A stretch of 64,000 nucleotides of DNA from Proteiniborus sp. DW1 (lineage in GTDB: Bacteria; Bacillota; Clostridia; Tissierellales; Proteiniboraceae), in contig NZ_FMDO01000013.1 of NCBI RefSeq assembly GCF_900095305.1, positions 62,001-126,000 on the forward strand, read 5' to 3'. The position numbers and the translations under genes were made by a program. Positions 28,127 through 36,461 of this stretch are shown here, piece after piece. The notes under the pieces were generated by a model that ran no database searches, was not told the DNA's origin, and saw only the letters and a program-made list of their open reading frames with translations. The first letter of the stretch is position 1; the number at the start of each line of letters is the position of its first letter.

Positions 28127-28171
28127 TTGACCCTGGGTAATATAGTAATAGATAGTTGATAATAATTATCA
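28127..28171 (+). promoter_or_regulatory. Promoter with a perfect 7-1-7 Fur box
   Basis: TTGACC (28127-28132), 18-base spacer, GATAGT (28151-28156), then TGATAAT-A-ATTATCA at 28157-28171, which is the exact Bacillus-type Fur consensus. Iron-loaded Fur bound there would cover the start of transcription. The next protein gene on this strand is 730 bases away, so the target is probably the short RNA immediately downstream. Confidence 0.75.
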
Positions 28172-28240
28172 AAGAAAAACTACCCCCAAAATGAATAATT
28201 CCCCCCTTGACTACAGGGCCACCCCCCCTGTAGTTTTTTT
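28163..28240 (+). ncRNA. Candidate FsrA-like, iron-responsive C-rich small RNA
   Basis: A predicted transcript of about 78 bases from the Fur-box promoter to a strong terminator. It contains CUACCCCCAAA (C-run 28183-28187), UUCCCCCC (28201-28206) and a terminator loop with seven C (28222-28228), but no start codon with a binding site. In Bacillus subtilis, FsrA is a Fur-repressed small RNA whose C-rich single-stranded regions pair with G-rich ribosome binding sites to save iron. C-runs are striking in such AT-rich DNA. The match is in architecture, not homology; the transcript is inferred. Confidence 0.6.
28210..28240 (+). terminator. Strong terminator of the candidate small RNA
   Basis: A 9-bp perfect stem (ACTACAGGG / CCCTGTAGT), a 7-base loop rich in C, and a T-run directly after. 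Confidence 0.85.
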
Positions 28241-28321
28241 ATTCGTTAGGAAAGTGCTACTTTTTCAGCAAAAACAAAAAAATGTATATAGGTGTGAACT
28301 CTGTTTTTTTGTCCTGACAGG

Positions 28322-28441
28322 CTGCTATTAAAAATAAATAAGTATAAAGGAATAGTTTTTGTTTGCTTGGATAATGAAAGGGATATATATAAAACTAAAT
28401 ATGAAGTAGATAAGCTTAAAAGGTATTTGTTTAAAAAGTAG
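28322..28441 (+). pseudogene. Unrecognised gene fragment
   Basis: A 39-codon frame without a start or binding site, with plausible protein composition (segment YKGIVFVCLDNERDIY) and a TAG end. It looks like the tail of a lost gene. The rest of the stretch from 28442 to 28780 is AT-rich with short broken frames and nothing I can name. Confidence 0.25.
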
Positions 28442-28781
28442 TGTAACTATAATTCAATATGATTGCTGACTTTTTAGAATTATGGATTATATAGTGATAT
28501 AATACAAAGAATAATTTAAAATTTGATATGGAGGTGAGTGCAACTATATATTAAATAAAAAATTAAATAATTCTCTAAGATGTATAAGCTTTCTTTAGTA
28601 GTAAATAGGCAAGTAAAAATAAAGGTAAATTCGGTTAGAAAAGGAATTAAATGGGCAAACATGAAGTGAAATCACCACAATAAATTGATTTTATCGGAAA
28701 TTGTCGCAGATTGTAATACGAAAAAAGGTGTAGACTGGGCAGAAATGAATAGATTATCTTGTATTTATTGTCAGAAAATGC

Positions 28782-28834
28782 TATAATTTATACTATATAT
28801 GGATAAAGATGTTATAATTTATACTATATATGGA
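28782..28834 (+). repeat. 22-bp direct repeat upstream of the Spo0E-like gene
   Basis: A 22-base unit beginning TATAATTTATAC occurs at 28782-28803 and, identically, at 28813-28834, a 31-base period. Each copy contains a perfect TATAAT, so the duplication may double a -10 element 70-120 bases before the Spo0E-like start. Confidence 0.7.
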
Positions 28835-28904
28835 ATTGAATTGGAAAGATATCTGGTTGAATTTTACCGTTTGTTGTCTATTTTTTATAAGGAAGTGAGA
28901 TTCT

Positions 28905-29087
28905 ATGTGCAATTGTTATACTGAAGCTATAAAAACTGCTATAGAAAACAAACAAGAAGAATTGAATAAACTTTTAGAAAGCGAAATAGTAGATAAAACA
29001 AAAGCTCTAGAGCTAAGTATTGAATTGGACAAGCTAATATATAAGTATTATTCCTATACTATGCGAACAATAAATGCTCTATTATAA
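28905..29087 (+). CDS. Spo0E-family aspartyl-phosphate phosphatase-like protein
   Basis: A 60-residue helical-hairpin protein with the family signature LSIELDKLIYKYY (about residues 38-50). Spo0E proteins dephosphorylate the sporulation master regulator Spo0A and so delay sporulation; many clostridial members are uncharacterised. The size is typical. ATG at 28905 follows GGAAGTGAG. Upstream is a tandemly repeated TATAAT-containing element. It suggests that the host can form spores. Confidence 0.8.
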   Translation: MCNCYTEAIKTAIENKQEELNKLLESEIVDKTKALELSIELDKLIYKYYSYTMRTINALL

Positions 29088-29209
29088 AATAGCTAATTTC
29101 CTAGAATTATTGCTCTTTGGGTTTATTACTAATCCATAGGGTTCAATACTTATCGCTATTTTTAGAATATTTCACATAGATATATAAAGCATTACAATCA
29201 TAAGAATAG

Positions 29210-29236
29210 AAAAAAGCGGTGAATACTCGCCGCTTT
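29210..29236 (-). terminator. Terminator after the ZIP transporter gene
   Basis: Read on the reverse strand: AAAGCGG/CCGCTTT stem with extra wobble pairs, then six T. It lies about 50 bases past the stop. Confidence 0.75.
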
Positions 29237-29286
29237 ATCGTTGCATATTTCTGATAGAAGTATTCAGAAAGTGGGACTAGGTTTAA

Positions 29287-30069
29287 TCATCCCAAGGTAA
29301 CATCTAACAGCATCATTATAGCAAATCCAATGACTACTCCATAAGTAGCTTGCCTCTCATAACCATTTTTATGAGTTTCAGGAATTATCTCATCGCTGAT
29401 AACAAATAGCATTGCTCCAGCTGCAAAGGCTAATATTAGAGGCAATAAAGGTGCAGCTATATGAACAAGCGCTAGCCCTATGAAAGCACCTATTGGCTCT
29501 ACTAAACCTGTTAACAATGCAATTAAAAAAGCCTTTCCTAGAGAATAGTTTTCTCTAACTAAAGCTAATGCAACTGCCATACCTTCAGGCAGGTTTTGGA
29601 GGCTTATACCGATAGCCAAAGTAATTCCGTTAGATACATTCCCATCACCAAATCCAACACCTACTGCAAGTCCCTCAGGGAAGTTGTGTATGGCTATGGC
29701 AATTATAAATAGCCACATTTTAGCTAAAGACGATTTGTTTCCCTCTTCACGCTTGTCAAGTAAATGAATATGAGGAGAATGCTTATCAGTAAGGTCTAAA
29801 AATACTCCTCCAAGAATAATTCCGATTAATACAATACCAGCTCCCTTTAAACCACCTCCGCCAGCTTCTATGGCTGGAATAACTAAAGAAAAAGATGTTG
29901 CAGCTAGCATAACTCCTGCAGCAAAGCCTAGCATTGTGTCAAGTGTTTTATTGGATACATCTTTAGCGAAAAAGATAGGAAGAGCACCTAAACCAGTAGA
30001 AAGCCCTGCTAAAATGCTAGTTATGATTCCAACAAAAATAACATTTTCTGAATTTAAAATAGCTGTCAT
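29287..30069 (-). CDS. ZIP-family divalent metal transporter
   Basis: A 260-residue membrane protein with about eight membrane segments. The metal-binding transmembrane motifs are HNFPEGLAVGVGF (segment IV) and LQNLPEGMAVALAL (segment V), which define the ZupT/ZIP group. A short His-containing cytoplasmic loop (SPHIHLL) lies between segments III and IV. It imports zinc or other divalent metals such as iron or manganese. ATG at 30069 follows AAAGGGGAATTTT. No Fur or Zur box is evident at its own start. Confidence 0.9.
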   Translation of the reverse strand: MTAILNSENVIFVGIITSILAGLSTGLGALPIFFAKDVSNKTLDTMLGFAAGVMLAATSFSLVIPAIEAGGGGLKGAGIVLIGIILGGVFLDLTDKHSPHIHLLDKREEGNKSSLAKMWLFIIAIAIHNFPEGLAVGVGFGDGNVSNGITLAIGISLQNLPEGMAVALALVRENYSLGKAFLIALLTGLVEPIGAFIGLALVHIAAPLLPLILAFAAGAMLFVISDEIIPETHKNGYERQATYGVVIGFAIMMLLDVTLG

Positions 30070-30240
30070 AAAATTCCCCTTTCAGATGTAAATTCAATTA
30101 AAATATGTAGAATAATCGTCAAAATAAAGGTATAGTTTAACAATTTATTAATACCCTATATTTATCTATTATATCAAAAAGTTCACAATAAATGCTAAAT
30201 TTGATAATATTGAATTAAAGATTTTACACGAGGTGATATT

Positions 30241-30942
30241 ATGTCTGGTGATTTTTATAAAGTGTTAGTAGTTGATGATGATATAGAAATATGTAATATG
30301 ATAGAAATGTTTTTGTTAAGAGAAAGATTTCAAGTAGTAAAGGCATATGATGGGGAAGATGCATTAGAAAAATTCATGAAAGAAATGCCAGATATAGTCA
30401 TACTAGATATTATGCTTCCTAAAATTGATGGGTATGATGTGTGCAGAGAAATAAAGAAAGTAAGTGAAGTACCTATTATAATGCTTACAGCAAAGGGAGA
30501 AACCTTTGATAAAGTACTAGGTCTTAGACTTGGCGCCGATGACTATATGGTAAAACCTTTCGAGCCTGAGGAGTTGATTGCAAGGATAAGAGCTGTTCTT
30601 AGGAGAGTTAATCCTAAGGAATATAATAGTAGAGACAAAGTCATATTGCCTTCATTAATGGTAGATATGGATGAATTCAGTATAAAAGTAAATGATCAGA
30701 TCATGAGCCTACCAAAAAAAGAAATGGAACTTATATACTTTTTAGTTTCAAATCCTAACAAATTATTTACCAGAGATCAGCTTATAGAGCAAATATGGGG
30801 ATATGATTTTGTAGGTGAAACAAGAACTGTTGATGTTCACATAAAAAGATTAAGAGAAAAGCTTAAAGGAGTTGAGGACAAATATGAGATAAAAACAGTG
30901 TGGGGAGTGGGCTATAAATTTGAGGTGAAAAAAGGTGTTTAA
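30241..30942 (+). CDS. OmpR/PhoB-family response regulator
   Basis: A 233-residue regulator. The receiver domain (1-120) has the acidic pocket DDD (12-14), phosphoacceptor Asp56, Thr83 and Lys105. The C-terminal winged helix (about 135-230) has the YDFVGETRTVDVHIKRLREK recognition region. It is translationally coupled to the kinase gene (8-base overlap). The htrA gene directly after the kinase has three 11-bp-spaced direct repeats in its promoter, the typical binding pattern of this family, so HtrA control is likely, as by CssR in Bacillus. Confidence 0.93.
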   Translation: MSGDFYKVLVVDDDIEICNMIEMFLLRERFQVVKAYDGEDALEKFMKEMPDIVILDIMLPKIDGYDVCREIKKVSEVPIIMLTAKGETFDKVLGLRLGADDYMVKPFEPEELIARIRAVLRRVNPKEYNSRDKVILPSLMVDMDEFSIKVNDQIMSLPKKEMELIYFLVSNPNKLFTRDQLIEQIWGYDFVGETRTVDVHIKRLREKLKGVEDKYEIKTVWGVGYKFEVKKGV

Positions 30943-32353
30943 TACAGTATTTAAAAAGCTAGTATCAGTATATTTTATTGTAATATTAGTGATATTTGCT
31001 GTATTGGGAGCATCAATGATAAAAATGTTCGAAAATTATTATTTTGAAAAAAGAAGTGAAGTCTTAATTGCCGAGGGACAAAAACTTAATTCAACAGTAA
31101 TAAAATACCTTAATCGTCAGGTTACTTATGAAAGACTTGAGCTTGAAATGGAATCCATAGAAAGATTTTTAAACACAAAGGTATGGGTCGTAGATAAAAT
31201 GGGATATGTATATGGAGTATCTAATAGATCTGAGACTAGACTAATAGGGAGACAGCTAACAGAAGATGATATTGTAAGTGTATTGAAGGGAAATATTATT
31301 GCTAAAAGGGGAAGCTACGACGAGTATTTTAATAGTCCAGTAATGACAGTAGGAATACCAATATTTATCAATGGCAAAGTAGAAAATGGTATTTTCATGC
31401 ATTCGCCAATATATGAGGTTAAGGAAACTTTAAAGGAGACATATAAAATAATCATCTATTCAATGCTCATATCAATGACTATAGCATTAGTATTACTCTA
31501 TTTTATTTCCCAGAGGATTTCAAGGCCTATAAAGGAAATGAATGAAATTACTAAGGTAATAGCTTCAGGAGAATTTGACAAAAGAGTTTCTATAATGTCA
31601 AAGGATGAAATAGGACAATTAGCTGTTTCTTTTAACTATATGGCAGGAGAGCTAGATAAGCTAGAAGAAATGAGAAAGGGATTTATAGCAGATGTTTCAC
31701 ATGAACTAAGAACACCACTAACACTTATCAAAGGATACGTGAAGGGGCTTATGGATGTGGAATTATCTGAAGAGACCAGGGAAGAATACTTAGACATAAT
31801 CTATAGAGAAACAGGTAGACTTACTGAGCTTATAAACAATCTTTTAGATTTGTCAAAAATGGAATCAGGGAAAAATATACTCAATATGGAGAAGTTTGAT
31901 ATTAACGAGTTGATTAGAAGAACTATAGTTAATTATAGCAACAAGCTTGAAGAAAAGGACATCAATATAGAAGCTAGATTTGCACAGGATCCTACACTAG
32001 TAATGGCGGATAAGGATAGTATTTCCCAGGTAATATCGAACTTAGTAGATAATGCAATAAAATTCATGAATAATGGCGGAAATTTATTTGTTAAAACTGA
32101 AATGAAGGAAGATAAAGTATTTATATCAATTAAGGATACGGGAATAGGAATACCAGAGAATGAGCTTAATAATATTTGGCAAAGATTTTATAAAGGAGAT
32201 AAATCAAGATCTAGACAAATAAAGGGAACGGGACTAGGACTTTCAATAGTAAAGGAGATCATAAAAAGTCACAATGAGCAAATATGGGTGGAAAGCAAGA
32301 TTGGAGAAGGAACGGTGTTTTGCTTTACATTGAAACTTTGTGATAACGAGTAG
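30935..32353 (+). CDS. Membrane sensor histidine kinase
   Basis: A 472-residue kinase. Two membrane segments (about 9-29 and 168-188) enclose an extracytoplasmic sensor of roughly 135 residues, followed by HAMP (about 190-242), HisKA with His256 in DVSHELRTPL, and an ATPase domain with NLVDNAIKF (N box), DTGIGIP (G1) and GTGLGLSIV (G2). The GTG start overlaps the regulator's stop by 8 bases. The signal is unknown; given the neighbouring HtrA, envelope or secretion stress is the leading guess. Confidence 0.92.
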   Translation: MFNTVFKKLVSVYFIVILVIFAVLGASMIKMFENYYFEKRSEVLIAEGQKLNSTVIKYLNRQVTYERLELEMESIERFLNTKVWVVDKMGYVYGVSNRSETRLIGRQLTEDDIVSVLKGNIIAKRGSYDEYFNSPVMTVGIPIFINGKVENGIFMHSPIYEVKETLKETYKIIIYSMLISMTIALVLLYFISQRISRPIKEMNEITKVIASGEFDKRVSIMSKDEIGQLAVSFNYMAGELDKLEEMRKGFIADVSHELRTPLTLIKGYVKGLMDVELSEETREEYLDIIYRETGRLTELINNLLDLSKMESGKNILNMEKFDINELIRRTIVNYSNKLEEKDINIEARFAQDPTLVMADKDSISQVISNLVDNAIKFMNNGGNLFVKTEMKEDKVFISIKDTGIGIPENELNNIWQRFYKGDKSRSRQIKGTGLGLSIVKEIIKSHNEQIWVESKIGEGTVFCFTLKLCDNE

Positions 32354-32463
32354 ACATGTATTATTTTGAGAATATGCAAATATGCCTAATGAAATTGAGA
32401 ACTGAGGAGGAGAATTAAGGACTAAAAATGGTTTAATGATTGATTAACTATTGTTAGTATGAA

Positions 32464-32492
32464 TTTACAATCTGTTCATATTTTATTAAAAT
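32464..32492 (+). promoter_or_regulatory. htrA promoter with three 11-bp-spaced direct repeats
   Basis: TTTACA (32464), TTCATA (32475) and TTAAAA (32486) are 11 bases apart, the phasing bound by OmpR/PhoB-type dimers. TTTACA with TAAAAT (32487-32492), 17 bases apart, can also be read as a promoter; a perfect TATAAT lies at 32501-32506. Confidence 0.55.
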
Positions 32493-32570
32493 ATTTTGTC
32501 TATAATATAGTTAAAGAAGGGTATTTACCTAATACTAATATATACAAATTAGCGAGTAAGGAGGTTTTTT

Positions 32571-33899
32571 ATGGATTACTATAATATGAACAATAATTAT
32601 AATGACTCTAATGATGGTTACAATAACAGCGATACAAATAGAGGATATAGTACAAATGATAATTATTATACAAGCAATAATATAAGCGAAAACCATAATT
32701 CACTCTATAATAATGATTATATTACAGGAAATGGTTTTATCATGTACAACAATGAAGATGAAAATAAAAAATATGAAAAAAAATACAAAAAAAGCAGACT
32801 ACTAAATATTGTACTTGCTTCATTGCTTATTGGAGTTATTTTAGGAGGAGCATTTACTTATGGAATACTGCAATTTAACGAAATAGATTTCTCAAAACCA
32901 GCAGAGGCAACATCTCCTAATAACACTACCAGCACTAATACTCCTAAAAAGCTTTTAAGCACAGATTGGTATACAAACCCTGTAGTAAAAGTGGCGGATG
33001 AAGTGCTTCCATCAATAGTCATGATTAAAAACAAAGTAAATATTAGTAGAGGATTTGCAGTTCAACAAGTAGACAGAGGCACAGGTTCAGGAATTATATA
33101 CAGAAAAGATGGGTATATAATTACAAATCAACACGTAATAGCTGGTGCTACAGAGTTAATAATAACTTTACATGATGGTACAGAATATAAGGGTAAAGTA
33201 TTAGGTCAAGATACAAAAACTGATTTAGCAGTAGTTAAGATAGAAGCAGATAATCTTCCGGCAGCTAGGTTTGGAGATTCAGATAAATTAATGGTAGGAG
33301 AGCTTGCAGTAGCCATAGGTAATCCAGCAGGTGAAGAGTTTTCAGGAACAGTAACAGCAGGTATAATAAGTGCATTAAACCGTTCATTAAATATAGGAGA
33401 AAAGAAAATGAAACTAATTCAAACAGATGCAGCAATAAATCCTGGAAATAGTGGGGGAGCATTAGTTAACCAAAACAGTGAGGTAATTGGGATAAATAGT
33501 GTGAAACTTGCATCAGCAGAAATTGAAGGAATGGGATTTGCTATTCCAATTAATGATGCATTACCTATAATAAATGAACTAATACAAAATGGATACGTAA
33601 AACGACCTTGGATGGGAGTAGGAATATCCACTATAACAGAATCTATATCTCAGCAATATAACCTGCCAATAGGTGTGTATATAGGCCAGGTATACTATAA
33701 TAGTCCAGCAGAGAAAGTAGGACTTAAGCCAAGTGATGTAATAGTAAAAATAGATGAAGTAAAGGTCGAGACTGTAGAAGACTTATCTAACATTATAGAA
33801 GGGTATAAACCTGGAGACACTATTAGACTAACAATATATAGAAATGGAAAATATACAGATGTAGACCTGACACTAGATATAATGCCCCCAACAAACTAA
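32571..33899 (+). CDS. htrA: HtrA/DegP-like trypsin-type serine protease with PDZ domain
   Basis: A 442-residue membrane-anchored protease. An Asn/Tyr-rich cytoplasmic segment (1-75) precedes one membrane anchor (about 83-105). The protease domain has the triad His188 (TNQHVI), Asp218 (KTDLAV) and Ser294 (GNSGGAL), followed by a PDZ domain (about 345-435). It degrades misfolded secreted proteins outside the membrane. The 75-residue low-complexity N-terminus is a feature of Firmicutes HtrA. It directly follows a two-component operon, and its promoter carries regulator-type repeats. Confidence 0.92.
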   Translation: MDYYNMNNNYNDSNDGYNNSDTNRGYSTNDNYYTSNNISENHNSLYNNDYITGNGFIMYNNEDENKKYEKKYKKSRLLNIVLASLLIGVILGGAFTYGILQFNEIDFSKPAEATSPNNTTSTNTPKKLLSTDWYTNPVVKVADEVLPSIVMIKNKVNISRGFAVQQVDRGTGSGIIYRKDGYIITNQHVIAGATELIITLHDGTEYKGKVLGQDTKTDLAVVKIEADNLPAARFGDSDKLMVGELAVAIGNPAGEEFSGTVTAGIISALNRSLNIGEKKMKLIQTDAAINPGNSGGALVNQNSEVIGINSVKLASAEIEGMGFAIPINDALPIINELIQNGYVKRPWMGVGISTITESISQQYNLPIGVYIGQVYYNSPAEKVGLKPSDVIVKIDEVKVETVEDLSNIIEGYKPGDTIRLTIYRNGKYTDVDLTLDIMPPTN

Positions 33900-33955
33900 G
33901 TTTTCCTACAAATTTTAGTTTGATAATATTTAATTTTAATCTTTAATCATATAGG

Positions 33956-34013
33956 AAATGCAATAGGAGTATTAAGCCAGATTTTGCAGTGGAGTACTAC
34001 TATTGCATTTTTT
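33956..34013. terminator. Terminator after htrA
   Basis: A 16-bp stem with one mismatch (33956-33971 with 33995-34010), a 23-base loop and a T-run. Its end overlaps the stop codon of the small reverse-strand gene at 34012. Confidence 0.75.
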
Positions 34014-34107
34014 ATATCAATTCATTTTTACTCAACACATAAAGAATTAAATATCCAACAACAATAAATATTATAGTAAAAATTATTTCAAAAATTAAAC
34101 TTCTCAT
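34012..34107 (-). CDS. Predicted 31-residue single-span membrane protein
   Basis: ATG at 34107 is preceded by GAGGTGAAGCTTG, a strong and well-spaced binding site. The 31 residues are MRSLIFE, one hydrophobic segment of about 20 residues, and a polar SKNELI end. It is one of two such tiny genes in the window; the other is at 53288. The translation signals are good but there is no homology evidence. The function is unknown; comparable small proteins modulate membrane enzymes. Confidence 0.55.
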   Translation of the reverse strand: MRSLIFEIIFTIIFIVVGYLILYVLSKNELI

Positions 34108-34201
34108 CAAGCTTCACCTCATGAAAATATCCATTATAGAATAGTATTATCAACATAGGAGCAAAATATAGATATTAAATTCTACTAGGAGTTGATAATA
34201 G

Positions 34202-34930
34202 TTGAAAGTGGTTATAGAAGTCATTGTACAGACATTTTTAGCTTTTTTTGCAATACTATATATCACTAGGTTATTGGGCAGACAGCAGGTATCACAATTA
34301 ACCTTTCATGAATACATAAATGGAATTACCTTTGGTTCAATAGCTGCCACCCTGGCAACAGATGTTGAGCAAAGAACCTGGCAGCATTTTATTGGACTAG
34401 TTTTATTTGGAGCACTTACTTTTCTAATGTCTTATATAACTATGAAGAGTAGAACAATAAGCAAGGTCCTAGAAGGAGAGCCAGTCGTAATAATACAAAA
34501 TGGAAAGATACTTGAAAAAAACTTAAAACGCATCCGTTATCATATGGATGAGCTAAATGAGATTTTAAGAGAAGCTGGTTGCTTTTCTCCCAACGACGTA
34601 GAATATGGTCTTTTAGAGGCAAATGGCAAGTTAAGTATCATAAAAAAAGCGGATAAGAGAACCGTTACAGTAGGAGATCTAGGTTTAGTTCCAAGCTCTG
34701 AAACAATACCTACGGAGCTAATTATAGGTGGTCAAATCATATATGAAAATTTAAAGAAGATGAAGATAGACGGCAAAACATTAATGAATAATCTGAAAAT
34801 GTATGGAGCCAGCAAAATAGATGAAGTAATGTATGCCACCCTAGACCACGACGGAAATTGGTATGTAGATAAGTTTGATGATAATCTAGCTGAAAAGCTT
34901 GATATGAGTGAAGATAATAAAGGTGTGTAA
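34202..34930 (+). CDS. DUF421 (YetF-like) membrane protein
   Basis: A 242-residue protein with three N-terminal membrane segments (within residues 1-80) and a cytoplasmic alpha/beta domain repeated twice (about 85-150 and 150-225). The QLTFHEYINGITFGSIAA segment between the first two spans is characteristic. Family members are linked to spores or the envelope in Bacillus, but the biochemical role is unknown. The start is TTG at 34202, 10 bases after AGGAG; no ATG is suitably placed. It is a single gene, ended by a hairpin at 35056. Confidence 0.85.
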   Translation: MKVVIEVIVQTFLAFFAILYITRLLGRQQVSQLTFHEYINGITFGSIAATLATDVEQRTWQHFIGLVLFGALTFLMSYITMKSRTISKVLEGEPVVIIQNGKILEKNLKRIRYHMDELNEILREAGCFSPNDVEYGLLEANGKLSIIKKADKRTVTVGDLGLVPSSETIPTELIIGGQIIYENLKKMKIDGKTLMNNLKMYGASKIDEVMYATLDHDGNWYVDKFDDNLAEKLDMSEDNKGV

Positions 34931-35055
34931 AATAGATACTTTTCTATACCATATTTTATTAACCACTAAAAGATAAGAAGAATTCATAGTGTGTTAAAAT
35001 ATTTTAGAAAATTTAAAAATTTGACAATTATTTAAAAGAAATTGACAATTGACCT

Positions 35056-35092
35056 AGGTATTGCGTATATTATATGCAATACCTTATTTTTT
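35056..35092 (+). terminator. Terminator after the DUF421 gene
   Basis: A 9-bp perfect stem (AGGTATTGC / GCAATACCT), an 11-base loop and TTATTTTTT. The first ATG of the DUF885 fragment lies inside this hairpin, which argues that the fragment is not translated normally. Confidence 0.75.
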
Positions 35093-35421
35093 CATTACAG
35101 TCAGAGCTTTATAGGGCAGTAAGATTAGTCGTAGATACAGGTATTCATTACAAAGGATGGACCAGAGAGGAAGCTATAAAATACTACAATGAAAATACAA
35201 GGATTAGTGGAGTAAACGAAGTAGACAGGATGATAGTTTGGCCAGGTCAAGCGTGTGCCTATAAGATAGGTGAGATTGAACTGCTTAGACATAAGGCCAT
35301 GGCTGAGCTTGGTGATAGCTTTGATATAAAAGAACTTCATGATGTCATTTTAATGGATGGAAATATGCCGTTAAAAATACTAGAGAAACAGGTTGATGAA
35401 TATATTCTTTATAAGAAATAA
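35074..35421 (+). pseudogene. C-terminal fragment of a DUF885-family protein
   Basis: A 115-codon frame. The segments RLVVDTGIHYKGWTREEAI, VWPGQACAYKIGE and LGDSFDIKELHDVIL are the conserved C-terminus of DUF885 proteins, predicted metal-dependent peptidase-like enzymes of about 550-600 residues. Everything upstream, including the HExxH region, is absent. The frame starts inside a terminator hairpin and has no binding site. It is a deletion remnant. Confidence 0.8.
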
Positions 35422-35441
35422 CCCATATTAATTATTACCTT

Positions 35442-35481
35442 AAGCAACCTATTGGACTGAATAAGGTAAAATAGGTTGTTT
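35442..35481 (+). terminator. Hairpin after the DUF885 remnant
   Basis: A 12-bp stem (AAGCAACCTATT / AATAGGTTGTTT, one wobble) with a 16-base loop; probably the former terminator of the intact gene. Confidence 0.6.
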
Positions 35482-35640
35482 AATATTTTATTAAGCTTAA
35501 GTGGTAGTCTAGTCTTAAATTTTATATCAGTATATTATTTGCTTAAAAACAAAGAGGATAAAAAGGCTAGATGATAAAGTAATGACAATAGATACTCAAG
35601 ACGACATAGATTAATCAAGGGGATATGGAGATAGAGATAT

Positions 35641-36390
35641 ATGATAAATAGTAAAAGTAATCAAACAGGGTCAAGTATAGTGGCAATAGCCTTATTATTA
35701 ATTTTCCAGCAACTCGCCAGTAAAATTGGAAATCTTATTGCTAACTGCTTTAGCTATAAGGTAATAGATGAATATGGTATTTATGCATATATATCTGTAC
35801 ATCATATTGTGCAGATGCTTATAGCATCAGCAGCCACTATAATAATTGCTAAAAAATATAAAATTGATTTTGGTTTTAGTGCAGGAGATAAGAAAATAGG
35901 AATGAAGTATGTGTTAGCTTTTACAACTGCTCTACTTATATTTACTATAATCTCATATGGAATTAGATATTTTAATAATCAATTTCTACAATATGACTAT
36001 CCACTAAATGCGATTAATGTCCTTGGTTCATTAGGCTTTCAACTATTGTTGTCAGGGTCATAAGAAGAAATTTTATTTCGTGCTTTAACTATTGGGATAC
36101 TCACATTTTGGAGTGGCAGTAATAAGGGGAGAAATTTTACTAAATTGAATATTTCTTATGAGGTTATTGTAGCAGCTGTATTATTCTCAGTTGCACATAT
36201 TAAGTGGACTATCAATCCATTTTCAATAAGTATGAATTACTTTCAACTGATATACTGCTTTGTTCTAGGGATAGCCTATGGGAAAGCATATCAAGAAAGT
36301 AACAGTGTCATATATCCAATAATAATGCATAGTGTTTCAAATGTTATTTTAGTAGGTTTAGGATACATATTTGAATTCATAAGTGCCTAG
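35641..36390 (+). pseudogene. CPBP (CAAX-type) membrane protease broken by one stop codon
   Basis: A frame of 249 codons interrupted only by TAA at 36061-36063. The codons after it read EEILFRA, motif 1 of the CPBP intramembrane protease family; motif 2 appears as FSVAHIKW and motif 3 as IIMHSVSNV. All other parts and about seven membrane segments are intact and in frame, so the mutation looks recent. The truncated 140-residue product would lack all catalytic residues. Confidence 0.85.
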
Positions 36391-36461
36391 CAGGATTAGC
36401 GATTATTTTGCAATAGTACAATGATTGCGCACATAGTTAAAAAATGACAATAGGGGGAAAA

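Noticed and set aside
28157-28171. Fur box controlling pepT
   Set aside because: pepT is on the reverse strand with its start at 27936, and the candidate promoter beside the box points the other way. The box is over 200 bases upstream of pepT, so direct control is unlikely.
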